Below are positions 15,078-22,378 of a stretch of 23,561 nucleotides of DNA, piece by piece (within the stretch, counting starts at the first letter, position 1; each line of letters starts with the position of its first letter). The notes under the pieces are model-generated. The model saw only the letters and a list, made by a program, of their open reading frames with translations. It was not told where the DNA came from and ran no database searches. Source of the DNA: an uncultured Anaerolineaceae bacterium (GTDB lineage: Bacteria; Chloroflexota; Anaerolineae; Anaerolineales; Anaerolineaceae); assembly GCA_938020565.1 (NCBI GenBank), contig CALIHP010000025.1, positions 1 to 23,561 of the forward strand, read 5' to 3'. Position numbers and translations under genes: made by a program.

Positions 15078-15902
15078 TTATCGTTTCAGGACGTAAACAA
15101 TTTCGTTTGGGTAACGGAGCTTCGTCGAATCCCAGCCGGCCGCGCTCAGGATTGCGTCGTACTCAGTCTCGAAATCGACGCTGGAGGCCGCGCTCCCGGA
15201 ACGTTTCGCTTTCGCGGCGGGAGCTGGAAACGAGACGACCGCGAACGGGCTGCGGATTTCGTCGAAGACGCGCCGTCCCGCTCCCGTTTCGGAGCGCTCT
15301 AAAACCGGAATGATCTTCTGGATCAGGGTTAAATCAGCGTCGATATCCGGGGCCCCGTTCAGCAGGTTCCCCTGCAGCGCGGTTCCGGAAAGATCCAGGA
15401 ACTGGAAAAAATCGTTGAGAAAATCGACGAGATCGAGCGGAAGATCGACCGCGGTGTAGTGAAGATCGCGGCCGTTGGGAATAAACGAAACGGCCGCGAT
15501 CGGATTCAGGCCGCAGCCCAAATCCAGGATCGAACGAATCGGCGGGAGGCCGCTGAAAATTTCCTGATAATAGCGGCGGATAAACGGAAGCCGCTCTTTC
15601 GACGAAGCGTGGCGGCGGAGGAAATCGGCGGCGTAAAGCTGCCGTTCCTCGACCGGGCGATCATGAATCGCGTGGTCGCCTAACTGGATCGCGAGGTCGC
15701 GATACGAGTCTTCCCCGACGCGGAACGCGTTGACGGCCTGATGAATAGCATGTTTAACCGATTTAAGGATTTCCTTTTCGTCCGAGCTGGCTTTCGCCGC
15801 GTTGGAGACGAGCCGCTCGATGAAGCTGAGATCGAGCTCGCGATAATTCTTCGTATGGGTAAGCCGCTCGACGAGTTCGGAGAAGTCCTGCGTGGGTTCC
15901 AT
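15078..15902 (-). CDS. 16S rRNA m7G1405 methyltransferase-like protein (FmrO/ArmA/Rmt family)
   Basis: Encodes 274 aa. Start at ATG 15902, with AAAGGA about 5 nt upstream; a TTG at 15923 lacks such a site. Family hallmarks: helical N-terminal region beginning LVERLTHTKNYREL (like ArmA), HASSKERL (98-105), AdoMet loop ILDLGCGLNP (125-134), IIPVLERSETGAG (197-209), VVSFP (222-226) and C-terminal YPNEIVYVLKR (264-274). Members methylate N7 of G1405 in the decoding site and give high resistance to 4,6-disubstituted deoxystreptamine aminoglycosides such as gentamicin and kanamycin. After VVSFP the usual K-S-L-containing loop is replaced by an Ala/Lys-rich stretch, so activity is not assured. No aminoglycoside biosynthesis or mobility genes are nearby, suggesting a resident chromosomal gene. 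Downstream is an RsmF-like gene, upstream a 58-aa ORF. Confidence 0.82.
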   Translation of the reverse strand: MEPTQDFSELVERLTHTKNYRELDLSFIERLVSNAAKASSDEKEILKSVKHAIHQAVNAFRVGEDSYRDLAIQLGDHAIHDRPVEERQLYAADFLRRHASSKERLPFIRRYYQEIFSGLPPIRSILDLGCGLNPIAAVSFIPNGRDLHYTAVDLPLDLVDFLNDFFQFLDLSGTALQGNLLNGAPDIDADLTLIQKIIPVLERSETGAGRRVFDEIRSPFAVVSFPAPAAKAKRSGSAASSVDFETEYDAILSAAGWDSTKLRYPNEIVYVLKR

Positions 15903-15913
15903 TTTTTCCTTTC

Positions 15914-16090
15914 TTAGCAGCAATATTTTTTAACAGCAAAGAGCCCGCAGCGGGCGGGCCATGAATCGTACGGCCTGAAATGATTCGGGTGATATAAAGG
16001 CGGTTCCGCGGGTTCGTCCGCGGAGGGTTCGACGCTCCTGACGTTTTCTGGTTTTTTCAGGATGCGGATAGAGGAGGTTGGCTTTTCCAT
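15914..16090 (-). CDS. Small 58-aa ORF upstream of the G1405 methyltransferase-like gene
   Basis: ATG at 16090 to TAA at 15914-15916, with no in-frame stop. The predicted 58-aa protein begins MEKPTSSIRILKKPENVRSV, is rich in Pro, Glu and basic residues, has no signal peptide or membrane segment, and ends in KKYCC. I recognise no family. Support for coding comes from position: it begins 10 bp after the LysM lipoprotein stop and ends 11 bp before the methyltransferase start, filling an otherwise empty gap in a tight operon. Against it, the ribosome site is weak (AAACGGAC directly before ATG). A hairpin lies near its 3' end. It may be a small protein, a leader peptide, or a chance ORF. Confidence 0.45.
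   Translation of the reverse strand: MEKPTSSIRILKKPENVRSVEPSADEPAEPPLYHPNHFRPYDSWPARCGLFAVKKYCC
15943..15955 (-). promoter_or_regulatory. GC-rich hairpin before the methyltransferase gene
   Basis: On the minus strand GCCCG, loop CTG, CGGGC (15955-15943), followed by the moderately T-rich TCTTTGCTGTT. It lies in the last third of the 58-aa ORF, about 40 nt before the methyltransferase start, where it could act as an attenuator. The T-tract is broken, so termination strength is doubtful. Confidence 0.3.
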
Positions 16091-16100
16091 GTCCGTTTTT

Positions 16101-16724
16101 CTATGGAATTGAAAGCGTCATTCCCGGAACGACCTGATCCGCGGAGGTCAGTCCATTCTGAACCGCGATCGCTTCGGGGGTGACGTCGCCGTAAACGCAG
16201 GCGATACTGTAAAGCGTCTCGCCCGCGACGACCGGGTGCTGCGCCGGATGCGGCGCGGAAACGCGTTCGCCGTACCGGTCGCTCAGCCAATGGCTGTTCT
16301 GCGGCAGGATCAGGTTCTTTCCCGCTCCGATCAGCGCTTCGTTCTCATACGTGATCCCGTTCATCGAATACAGCTTGATCCAATCCAGGTCATACCGGCG
16401 GGCGATGCATTTCGCTGTTTCGCCTTCCTGAAGCGTATAGAAGCCTGGCGAAGCGGCGCCTGATCCGGGCGTGGGAAGGACGGCGGGCGCTTCGCGCTCC
16501 GGCTCGTCCGCGGATGGAAAGATCCCGGGCGGGTTGGAGCCCGGAACAGGCGCGACGTTATAGCGGATCCAGACCTCTTTTGTCTCCTCAAACATGACCA
16601 GCCGTTCGGTATTCGGCGTTGCGTTGGAGAGAGATTGGATCGGGTCGGGGGTTGGCGCCGGTCCGCAGCCGCTCCCGATGAGCGCCAGTCCGATCAGGAG
16701 GCATCTCAGCTTCCGTGTCTTCAT
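16101..16724 (-). CDS. LysM-domain lipoprotein
   Basis: Encodes 207 aa. A lipoprotein signal peptide ends in IGSGC with acylated Cys20, so the protein is probably anchored to the outer face of the membrane. A Pro/Glu-rich spacer (about 21-90) leads to two LysM-like modules (about 94-141, opening FYTLQEGETAKCIARRY, and 163-207, HPVVAGETLYSIACVYG). LysM modules bind N-acetylglucosamine-containing glycans such as peptidoglycan. No catalytic domain is seen, so it may be a cell-wall-binding or assembly factor. The start overlaps the stop of thrB by 4 bp (ATGA on the minus strand), implying coupled translation with threonine genes, an unexpected pairing. Confidence 0.85.
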   Translation of the reverse strand: MKTRKLRCLLIGLALIGSGCGPAPTPDPIQSLSNATPNTERLVMFEETKEVWIRYNVAPVPGSNPPGIFPSADEPEREAPAVLPTPGSGAASPGFYTLQEGETAKCIARRYDLDWIKLYSMNGITYENEALIGAGKNLILPQNSHWLSDRYGERVSAPHPAQHPVVAGETLYSIACVYGDVTPEAIAVQNGLTSADQVVPGMTLSIP

Positions 16725-17650
16725 TTTGTTTCCTTGTCCGCGACGATCGCCGCGCCTTCGGCCGTCGGCCTTAAACTAAACGTCTCGGCTTCTGTTCCGC
16801 CCCTGGCGCAGGCTTCCGCCATCGCTTCGAGGATCGGCTCGATCGGCCGCATGCTGAACGCGACCAGGGATGGCCCCGCTCCCGACACGGCGCATCCGGC
16901 CGCACCTGCCTCTTTCGCGGCGGCGAGAATTTCGCGTCCCCCCGGGATCAGCGCCAGCCGGTATGGCTGGTGAAGCCTGTCGCGCATTGCGAATTCGAGC
17001 GTTTCTTCGTCGCCGCCGCAAAGCGCGGAGAGCAGGAACGGAATCCGCTGGAGGTTAAAAACGGCGTCGGCAAGCTCGACCCGCTTCGGGAGCGCGTTCC
17101 GCGCCTCCTCCGTCAGGATCGTCATCTTCGGCTTCAATATCGCGATTTTCCAGTTCTCGATCGGGTATGAAACGATCAATGTCCCTTCGCCTTCGCCGCC
17201 CGCCGCGCCGACCGTCAGTCCGCCTATCAGCGCCGCGGCGATATTATCCGGATGACCTTCGAGACGGGCCCCAAGATCGATGAGTTCCGGCTGAGGAAGA
17301 TGAATCCCCATCGCTTCGTTCGCCGCGACCAGTCCGCAGGCGATCGCCGCCGCGCTCGATCCCAACCCGGACGCGGGCGGGATCCGGTTCCGGAGATGGA
17401 GCCGGACGGCGGAGGGGGCGGTTTTTCCGTTCTCTTCGCAAAGCAGCCTGAAGCTTTTCAGGATCAGGTTCTCCTCCGGCGACGCGCTCAGCGGAACCCT
17501 GTACCCCTCCTGCGTAACGGTCGTTTCTGAGACGTCGAACGAAAACTCGGCCTCGTTCCAGAGATCGAGCGCCAGCCCGAAAGCGTCGAAGCCGGGCCCT
17601 AAATTCGCCGTTGTCGCCGGCGCGCGGACGGTAAACGCTCTCCCGTTCAC
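16721..17650 (-). CDS. thrB: Homoserine kinase
   Basis: Encodes 309 aa. A GHMP-family kinase that phosphorylates L-homoserine to O-phosphohomoserine, the fourth step from aspartate to threonine, in the cytoplasm. Seen: the N-terminal APATTANLGPGFDAFGLAL signature, the ATP-binding motif PPASGLGSSAAA (91-102) and the C-terminal GCAVSGAGPSLVAF glycine-rich motif, all typical of ThrB. Length matches the family. It begins 2 bp after the stop of thrC, which makes its substrate's next enzyme, and overlaps the LysM lipoprotein gene by 4 bp. Confidence 0.95.
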   Translation of the reverse strand: MNGRAFTVRAPATTANLGPGFDAFGLALDLWNEAEFSFDVSETTVTQEGYRVPLSASPEENLILKSFRLLCEENGKTAPSAVRLHLRNRIPPASGLGSSAAAIACGLVAANEAMGIHLPQPELIDLGARLEGHPDNIAAALIGGLTVGAAGGEGEGTLIVSYPIENWKIAILKPKMTILTEEARNALPKRVELADAVFNLQRIPFLLSALCGGDEETLEFAMRDRLHQPYRLALIPGGREILAAAKEAGAAGCAVSGAGPSLVAFSMRPIEPILEAMAEACARGGTEAETFSLRPTAEGAAIVADKETK

Positions 17651-17652
17651 GG

Positions 17653-18711
17653 TCAGAGTCCCTTCATGATAAATTGGTAAATCCGGTTGAAGTCAACCGG
17701 GAGCCGGGTCGGCGCGGGGGCGCGCTGGGTGATAATATCCGGGTCCTTCATGCCGTGCCCCGTGCAGATCACGACGACGCGTTTCCCGCTGACGTTCAGC
17801 GATCCGGATTCGAGCTGCGCCTTGAGCCCGGCTAAACCGGCGGCGGAGGCGGGTTCAACCCAGATCCCGGCGGCCGCGAGCGTTTTCTGTGCGGAGAGAA
17901 TTTGATCGTCGCTGACGGCGATAATTTTTCCGCCGGATTCTTCGGCGGCGGCGAGCGCCTGCTCTCCGCGGGCGGGATTCCCGATCCGGATCGCGGTCGC
18001 GACCGTTTCCGGATCCTCGACGACATGGCCTAAAACGAGCGGAGCGGCCCCGGCTGCCTGAACCCCCAGGATTTCCGGGAGCCCGGTTTTCCGTTCCGCG
18101 TTGTACTGCCGGAACCCGGCCCAGTATGCGGTAATGTTCCCTGCGTTCCCGACCGGAAGGCAGAGCAGATCCGGAGCGCTCTCCAGCGCGTCGCAGATTT
18201 CAAACGCTGATGATTTCTGACCTTCGATCCGATATGGGTTCAGCGAATTGACGAGTTCAATATCGCTTTTCTGGCTGATTTCAACGACGAACGAAAGCGC
18301 GTCGTCGAACGAACCGGGAATTTGAATAATTTCCGCGCCGTAAGCGAGCGCACCGGCGAGCTTCCCGGTCGCGACCTTCCCGTCGGGGATCATGACGATC
18401 GCGCGCAGCCCGGCGCGGTTCGCGTAAGCCGCCGCCGAAGCGGACGTATTTCCCGTCGAGGCGCAGATCACCGTCTTTTTCCCATTCGCTTTGGCCATTG
18501 TCAGCGCGGCCGTCATGCCGCGGTCCTTGAACGATCCGGTCGGGTTCATCCCGTCGAATTTAACGAAAAGCTCGAAGCCGCCGCCGAGACGCGCGGCGAT
18601 TTCAGGAACGGGAATCAGCGGCGTATCGCCCTCCAGCAGTGTTACCGGCTCGATCTGTGTTGGAAGGTCTAAATATTTTCGATAACGATGAATGATTCCA
18701 CGATAGGTCAT
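17653..18711 (-). CDS. thrC: Threonine synthase
   Basis: Encodes 352 aa. A PLP enzyme converting O-phosphohomoserine to threonine and phosphate. The PLP lysine is Lys62 in GSFKDRG; the substrate/PLP loop ASTGNTSASAAAYA and the phosphate-binding PVGNAGN are present. The length of about 350 aa places it with the short bacterial type rather than the longer E. coli/yeast type. The start at 18711 has GGAG about 9 nt upstream. It heads the minus-strand run thrC-thrB-lipoprotein-small ORF-two rRNA methyltransferases. No attenuator-like leader peptide rich in Thr/Ile was seen in the 187 bp upstream, and no strong promoter could be fixed. Confidence 0.95.
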   Translation of the reverse strand: MTYRGIIHRYRKYLDLPTQIEPVTLLEGDTPLIPVPEIAARLGGGFELFVKFDGMNPTGSFKDRGMTAALTMAKANGKKTVICASTGNTSASAAAYANRAGLRAIVMIPDGKVATGKLAGALAYGAEIIQIPGSFDDALSFVVEISQKSDIELVNSLNPYRIEGQKSSAFEICDALESAPDLLCLPVGNAGNITAYWAGFRQYNAERKTGLPEILGVQAAGAAPLVLGHVVEDPETVATAIRIGNPARGEQALAAAEESGGKIIAVSDDQILSAQKTLAAAGIWVEPASAAGLAGLKAQLESGSLNVSGKRVVVICTGHGMKDPDIITQRAPAPTRLPVDFNRIYQFIMKGL

Positions 18712-18898
18712 GATACAATACTCCAGCTTCTTACAGGGTCAAAACACATGAATCGGATGGATCCGCGCGTTTCAGTTTAGTCTATTCTACTCGAAAAACA
18801 GTGGGAATCCGCGTTGAACCGGCGAAGGCCTGCGGAATGCGTGGGCGCGGTTCATGAAGCTTCGGCGCGGGCGTCGGCCCTGCTGGCGACGTCCTCAA

Positions 18899-19708
18899 TC
18901 AGTCTTGAAAGGTCAACCGCGTTTTGGGGGTGATAACCGGTTTCCCCGTTTCTTTCTCCAGCGTTTCTTTCGCTGCCTTCGCTGCGTTGCCGCCGCGTTT
19001 CGAAACCTGGATATGTTCCTCGATTTTTTCCGGGTGATCCGCGTTCGTGATATTTTTCGTCGCGGCCTCTGCAAGCATGTTCAAAATCAACTCTGTGGAT
19101 GACATATTGTCCCGCAGATTTTCTTTTTTCAGGTTTTTGAATTCTTTATACTCTCTCGTTGTCATTCCGCTCCAGGCTCTCGATATTTCGTTTGTCAGGA
19201 TTGCGTATTCTTTGCCTTCTTTTACGCCATGATCCTGCCATGCGTCGGTCAGCTCTTTCTGGACCTGAATCGCCTGGAGCCGCTGATTGATCCACTCCCG
19301 GGAATAACCTTTTTCGAGATATGTCTGCAAAGCCCGTTCGATCGTTATCTCCGGATCGGTGATTTCGTCGATGCGTTCTTTCCCGACCTCCGCCAGCCAC
19401 ATTTTGAAGGGTTCCGCTTTCGGTGAGGGAATGGATTGGATGATTCGAAAGATCCCTTGTATGTCCGCGACGTCGGTTACCCTCATTTTTCCGTCAGGCG
19501 CTCTCATTTTCAAACCGTGACAATTTGTCACGGTTTCATTCCCTTCTTTTTTGAGGCGCTGTTTGAGTTTTCTCCAATAAGCTTGTGGATTAGCGCTTTC
19601 GGTTAATATTTCAATAATATCAATGACGCTGAAAAACCATTCCTCTTTTTCCCGGTCCCAGACTGAACGGATGCTCTTGCCTTCAAAGTGTTTAATTTCG
19701 TTATCCAT
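18899..19708 (-). CDS. BRO-N domain protein, DinD-like
   Basis: Encodes 269 aa. The start at 19708 has a strong AGGAGG 7 nt upstream; a further 29 codons upstream in frame lack support. The N-terminal 115 residues fit the BRO-N domain of phage antirepressors and baculovirus BRO proteins (EWFFSVIDIIEILTES, AYWRKLKQRLKKEG, VTDVADIQGIFRIIQSIPSPKAEPFKMWLAEVG). The remainder, with ITIERALQTYLEKGYSREWI and later SSTELILNMLAEAATKNI, resembles the C-terminal part of DNA-damage-inducible protein D. The biochemical role is unknown; E. coli dinD is SOS-controlled. Codon use is more AT-rich than in neighbours, suggesting transfer, but no integrase or other phage gene is adjacent. No convincing LexA box was seen in the 293 bp shared with the divergent aminotransferase gene. 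Confidence 0.8.
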   Translation of the reverse strand: MDNEIKHFEGKSIRSVWDREKEEWFFSVIDIIEILTESANPQAYWRKLKQRLKKEGNETVTNCHGLKMRAPDGKMRVTDVADIQGIFRIIQSIPSPKAEPFKMWLAEVGKERIDEITDPEITIERALQTYLEKGYSREWINQRLQAIQVQKELTDAWQDHGVKEGKEYAILTNEISRAWSGMTTREYKEFKNLKKENLRDNMSSTELILNMLAEAATKNITNADHPEKIEEHIQVSKRGGNAAKAAKETLEKETGKPVITPKTRLTFQD

Positions 19709-20001
19709 CTGACTGCCTCCTGTTTTTTTGCATGGATTGTTTCCTGCCAGACGTATCAGGTCCGAAGAGTTTTCGACGCCGGTTGGGAACGTCATTCCTC
19801 CGATCGATTCATGATCTGTCGCTGCGGATTGGGGCAGGGTCTGCGGGTTCTGCCGTGCTGTCGGTTAATTTTACAGTATTTTCATCCATGCCGCGCCGGG
19901 TCATCAGCTGGCGGCCGCGATTGAGTGCAGTCCAGCTGAACAGGGTATGATTGATCTGGCGGCAGGGACCTGGCGCGATTATCTTTCGAGGAAAATGATT
20001 C

Positions 20002-20919
20002 ATGCTGAACGAGAATAATGAAATTTGGATGAACGGCGAGTTCGTCCCGGCGGAGCGGGCGGTCGTCCCGTTCTTAAATAACACGCTGCATTACGGAATC
20101 GGTTTTTTTGAAGGCCTTCGCGCTTATCAGACCGATCGCGGCGTTCAGATATTCCGCCTCCGCGACCATATCCGCCGCTTATTCGAGAGTATTAAAATCG
20201 GCGGCGTCGTTCCGCTCCGCTTCAGCGAAGACGAAATTTCCGAGGCGGTTCGGGAAACCGTGCGACGGAACCGGCTGGGGGACGCGTATATTCGACCGCT
20301 CGCTTATTTCCAGGGCGATCATTTGGGGATGAGTATTACGCAGGGTGAGCTCAAGATCGGGATTGCGGCGTGGAACTGGCCGTCGTTATTCGACGAAGCG
20401 GCGATTCGCCGCGGCTTATCCGTCTGCGTCTCGTCGTTTTCGCGCATGTCCCATAACGCTTTCCTCTTAAAAGCGAAAGCCTGCGGGAACTATGTCAATT
20501 CGCTCTACGCGCACCATGAAGCCGTGACGAACGGGTATGACGAAACGGTCCTTCTCGACGGGCAGGGGTACGTTTCCGAATGTTCCGGGGAGAATATTTT
20601 TATCGTTAAAAAAGGCGCGATCCTGACGCCTCCGCCGGCGACGATCCTTGAAGGGATTACCCGTGACAGCGTCATGACGATCGCCCGGGACTTTGGCTAT
20701 TCGGTAAACGAAAGCATGATTGCCCGCGACATGCTCTATACCGCCGACGAAGTCTTCCTGACCGGGTCCGCGGCCGAGGTCAACGCGATCACGTCGGTCG
20801 ACCGGCGGACGATCGGTTCCGGCATGATCGGTCCGGTTACCGCTGAGCTGCGCGCCGCGTTCATCAAGACGATCCGCGGAAAAGGGACCCGTTCTGCTGA
20901 ATGGTGCGACTATATATAG
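20002..20919 (+). CDS. ilvE: Branched-chain amino acid aminotransferase
   Basis: Encodes 305 aa. A class IV PLP aminotransferase that carries out the last step of valine, leucine and isoleucine synthesis with glutamate as amino donor. Seen: LHYGIGFFEGLRAY (29-42), PLP-binding Lys159 in KACGNYVNS, SECSGENIFIV (substrate/cofactor region) and TGSAAEVNAITSVD. Length and motifs suit IlvE; a D-amino acid aminotransferase or ADC lyase is less likely given the LRAY and GNYVNS motifs. The start has GAGGA about 10 nt upstream. It stands alone, divergent from the BRO-N gene. After the stop an AGGAGG/CCTCCT inverted repeat (20918-20931) lacks a T-tract, and 20932-21093 shows nothing else. Confidence 0.92.
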   Translation: MLNENNEIWMNGEFVPAERAVVPFLNNTLHYGIGFFEGLRAYQTDRGVQIFRLRDHIRRLFESIKIGGVVPLRFSEDEISEAVRETVRRNRLGDAYIRPLAYFQGDHLGMSITQGELKIGIAAWNWPSLFDEAAIRRGLSVCVSSFSRMSHNAFLLKAKACGNYVNSLYAHHEAVTNGYDETVLLDGQGYVSECSGENIFIVKKGAILTPPPATILEGITRDSVMTIARDFGYSVNESMIARDMLYTADEVFLTGSAAEVNAITSVDRRTIGSGMIGPVTAELRAAFIKTIRGKGTRSAEWCDYI

Positions 20920-21093
20920 GAGGGGCCTCCTGGTAACGGGCGGATCGGCTGTCCGCTGATCTGTCGTTTCATCCATATTTGAATACGTTTCCCCCAGCGC
21001 GGGACCGGCATTTACAGCCTGAACCTCCTGGATCGCCTCGATCGTTTCTGGATTCGGGATTTCAATGATATATCAGATATCCAGGGAACCCTT

Positions 21094-22197
21094 TTACTGC
21101 GCGTACGCCGGTTGGGGGACCGGATCGGTCGTCAGGATCATCCCCGCCGCCATCGTTTCGTACAGCTGTCCGATCAGGTATTTTTTTCCTTCGAAAAATG
21201 TCCCGCCCTGATTCCCGGTCAGGATTTCCAGCGGCGGAACGATCACGTTCGCGGCGCTTCCCGCGCTGATATCGGTGAACGCCGTTCGCAGCGTCGTTTC
21301 CAGGTCGATCCGGACGCCGCCGAGCCAGTTCCCGTTCCAGTCGGCAGGCTTATCGCCCGCCGTCAGCACGCTGTAGCCGAGGTCGTTCGCCGCGGTCAGG
21401 AGCTCGGTCGATTTCGCGGCGTCGGAAACGAAGAGCGTATTAATCGGCCCTGCGGAGAATTCGGATAAGCGTCCGATCCAGTCGGACGGCGCAGCCGCGC
21501 CCGGAAGCGTTATCGTCAGCGGGTAAACCGTATATGGCGCGACGATCGCCTTGCATGGGCCGCAGAAGTAGCGCATTCCGTTCCGGAAGATTTCGGCGCT
21601 GCGTTCGCCGAGGAACGGATCGTCCGAAGCGAGAAGCGCCCCCCCGCGCCAATCGCGGGCGGTCAGGCCGATCGCGTATCCGGCGAGGTAGGTTTCAAAC
21701 GTCGGGTCATAACGGATCGAATAAACGTTAGCGCCCGTTTCGGAGGGTTTTCCAAGAACGGCGATTTTGAGAGACGGATGCGCGGCGGCGATATCCGCTA
21801 ATCCCTCCGGCGCCACCGGGAAAAACAGGAGCGAATCGCTGTCGTTGAGGCTCGACGACGCGGAAAACGCGTCGGTTTCGTGAATAAGAAACGGAAAATC
21901 CGCTTCATTAAATATTGTGCGCAGCTTTTCCAGCAGCGCCTCTTGAACCCCGCCGGTAACGAAAGTCAGGTCATGCCGTTCCGGAACGGCGGTCGCGGTC
22001 GGCTCGGGCGTAATCGCCGCCGCGGTCGCGGCCGCCGCGGCGAATTCGGCGGTTACGGTCTGCTGCGCTAACTGTGCGGGGTCGGGCGCGGTTGGCGTGT
22101 TGCAGCTCGTCATGAAGGTCAATCCGATCAGCGCGATCATCCCGCGGAATAGGACGGCGGCGCGGCGGTTTGGTCGGCGGTTTTCTTCGATTTGCAT
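21094..22197 (-). CDS. BMP-like substrate-binding lipoprotein
   Basis: Encodes 367 aa. The start at 22197 has an AGGGA site about 8 nt upstream. The lipoprotein signal ends at FMTSC (Cys32), followed by an Ala/Thr/Pro-rich linker (about 33-75) and a periplasmic-binding-like fold. The stretch FETYLAGYAIGLTARDWRGG (about 180-200) with the following RSAEIFRNGMRYFC resembles the Med/basic membrane protein (BMP) group, whose members bind nucleosides and feed ABC importers. Similarity is modest, and a permease or ATPase gene is not next to it, so ligand and partner are unknown. It is divergent from the membrane protein gene at 22379, sharing a 181-bp AT-rich upstream region. Confidence 0.7.
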   Translation of the reverse strand: MQIEENRRPNRRAAVLFRGMIALIGLTFMTSCNTPTAPDPAQLAQQTVTAEFAAAAATAAAITPEPTATAVPERHDLTFVTGGVQEALLEKLRTIFNEADFPFLIHETDAFSASSSLNDSDSLLFFPVAPEGLADIAAAHPSLKIAVLGKPSETGANVYSIRYDPTFETYLAGYAIGLTARDWRGGALLASDDPFLGERSAEIFRNGMRYFCGPCKAIVAPYTVYPLTITLPGAAAPSDWIGRLSEFSAGPINTLFVSDAAKSTELLTAANDLGYSVLTAGDKPADWNGNWLGGVRIDLETTLRTAFTDISAGSAANVIVPPLEILTGNQGGTFFEGKKYLIGQLYETMAAGMILTTDPVPQPAYAQ

Positions 22198-22277
22198 GCA
22201 GATTCCCTGTTCTCTGAAAGTAATGATCGTACTGTGACCTGCCCTCGGGGGGCGGCCAATCTGCACGATTATCTTGT

Positions 22278-22285
22278 ATTATAAT
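22278..22285. promoter_or_regulatory. Palindromic ATTATAAT, candidate divergent -10
   Basis: ATTATAAT reads the same on both strands and gives TATAAT to both, between the divergent lipoprotein (start 22197) and membrane protein (start 22379) genes. No good -35 is seen on either side. Confidence 0.35.
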
Positions 22286-22327
22286 TTAGCGCAGGTCTTT
22301 CGACCGGGTCTGTCTGATGGGCATGAT

Positions 22328-22358
22328 ACCCGACATGCGCTGGAAACTGTCGGGTTTT
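22328..22358 (+). promoter_or_regulatory. Leader hairpin before the membrane protein gene
   Basis: ACCCGACA (22328-22335) pairs with TGTCGGGT (22348-22355) around a 12-nt loop, followed by only three more T. It lies in the presumed leader, 24 bp before the start codon, and could attenuate transcription or simply structure the leader. Confidence 0.35.
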
Positions 22359-22378
22359 GGTCTGCAAAGGGGTCTGAT

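Noticed and set aside
18713..18745. TTGACC and TATTGT spaced by 16 bp just before thrC as a promoter
   Set aside because: The -10 would end 3 bp before the start codon, leaving transcription to begin inside the gene and bypassing the plausible ribosome site.
13459..18780. Ten-base TTCAGTTTAG before both the AraC-type gene (13459-13468) and thrC (18771-18780)
   Set aside because: On the minus strand it contains TAAACT, a possible -10, but the distances to the genes differ and no -35 is seen; too short to claim a shared operator.
20918..20931. AGGAGG/CCTCCT inverted repeat after ilvE as terminator
   Set aside because: The loop is too tight for the full stem and no T-run follows; it may be chance.
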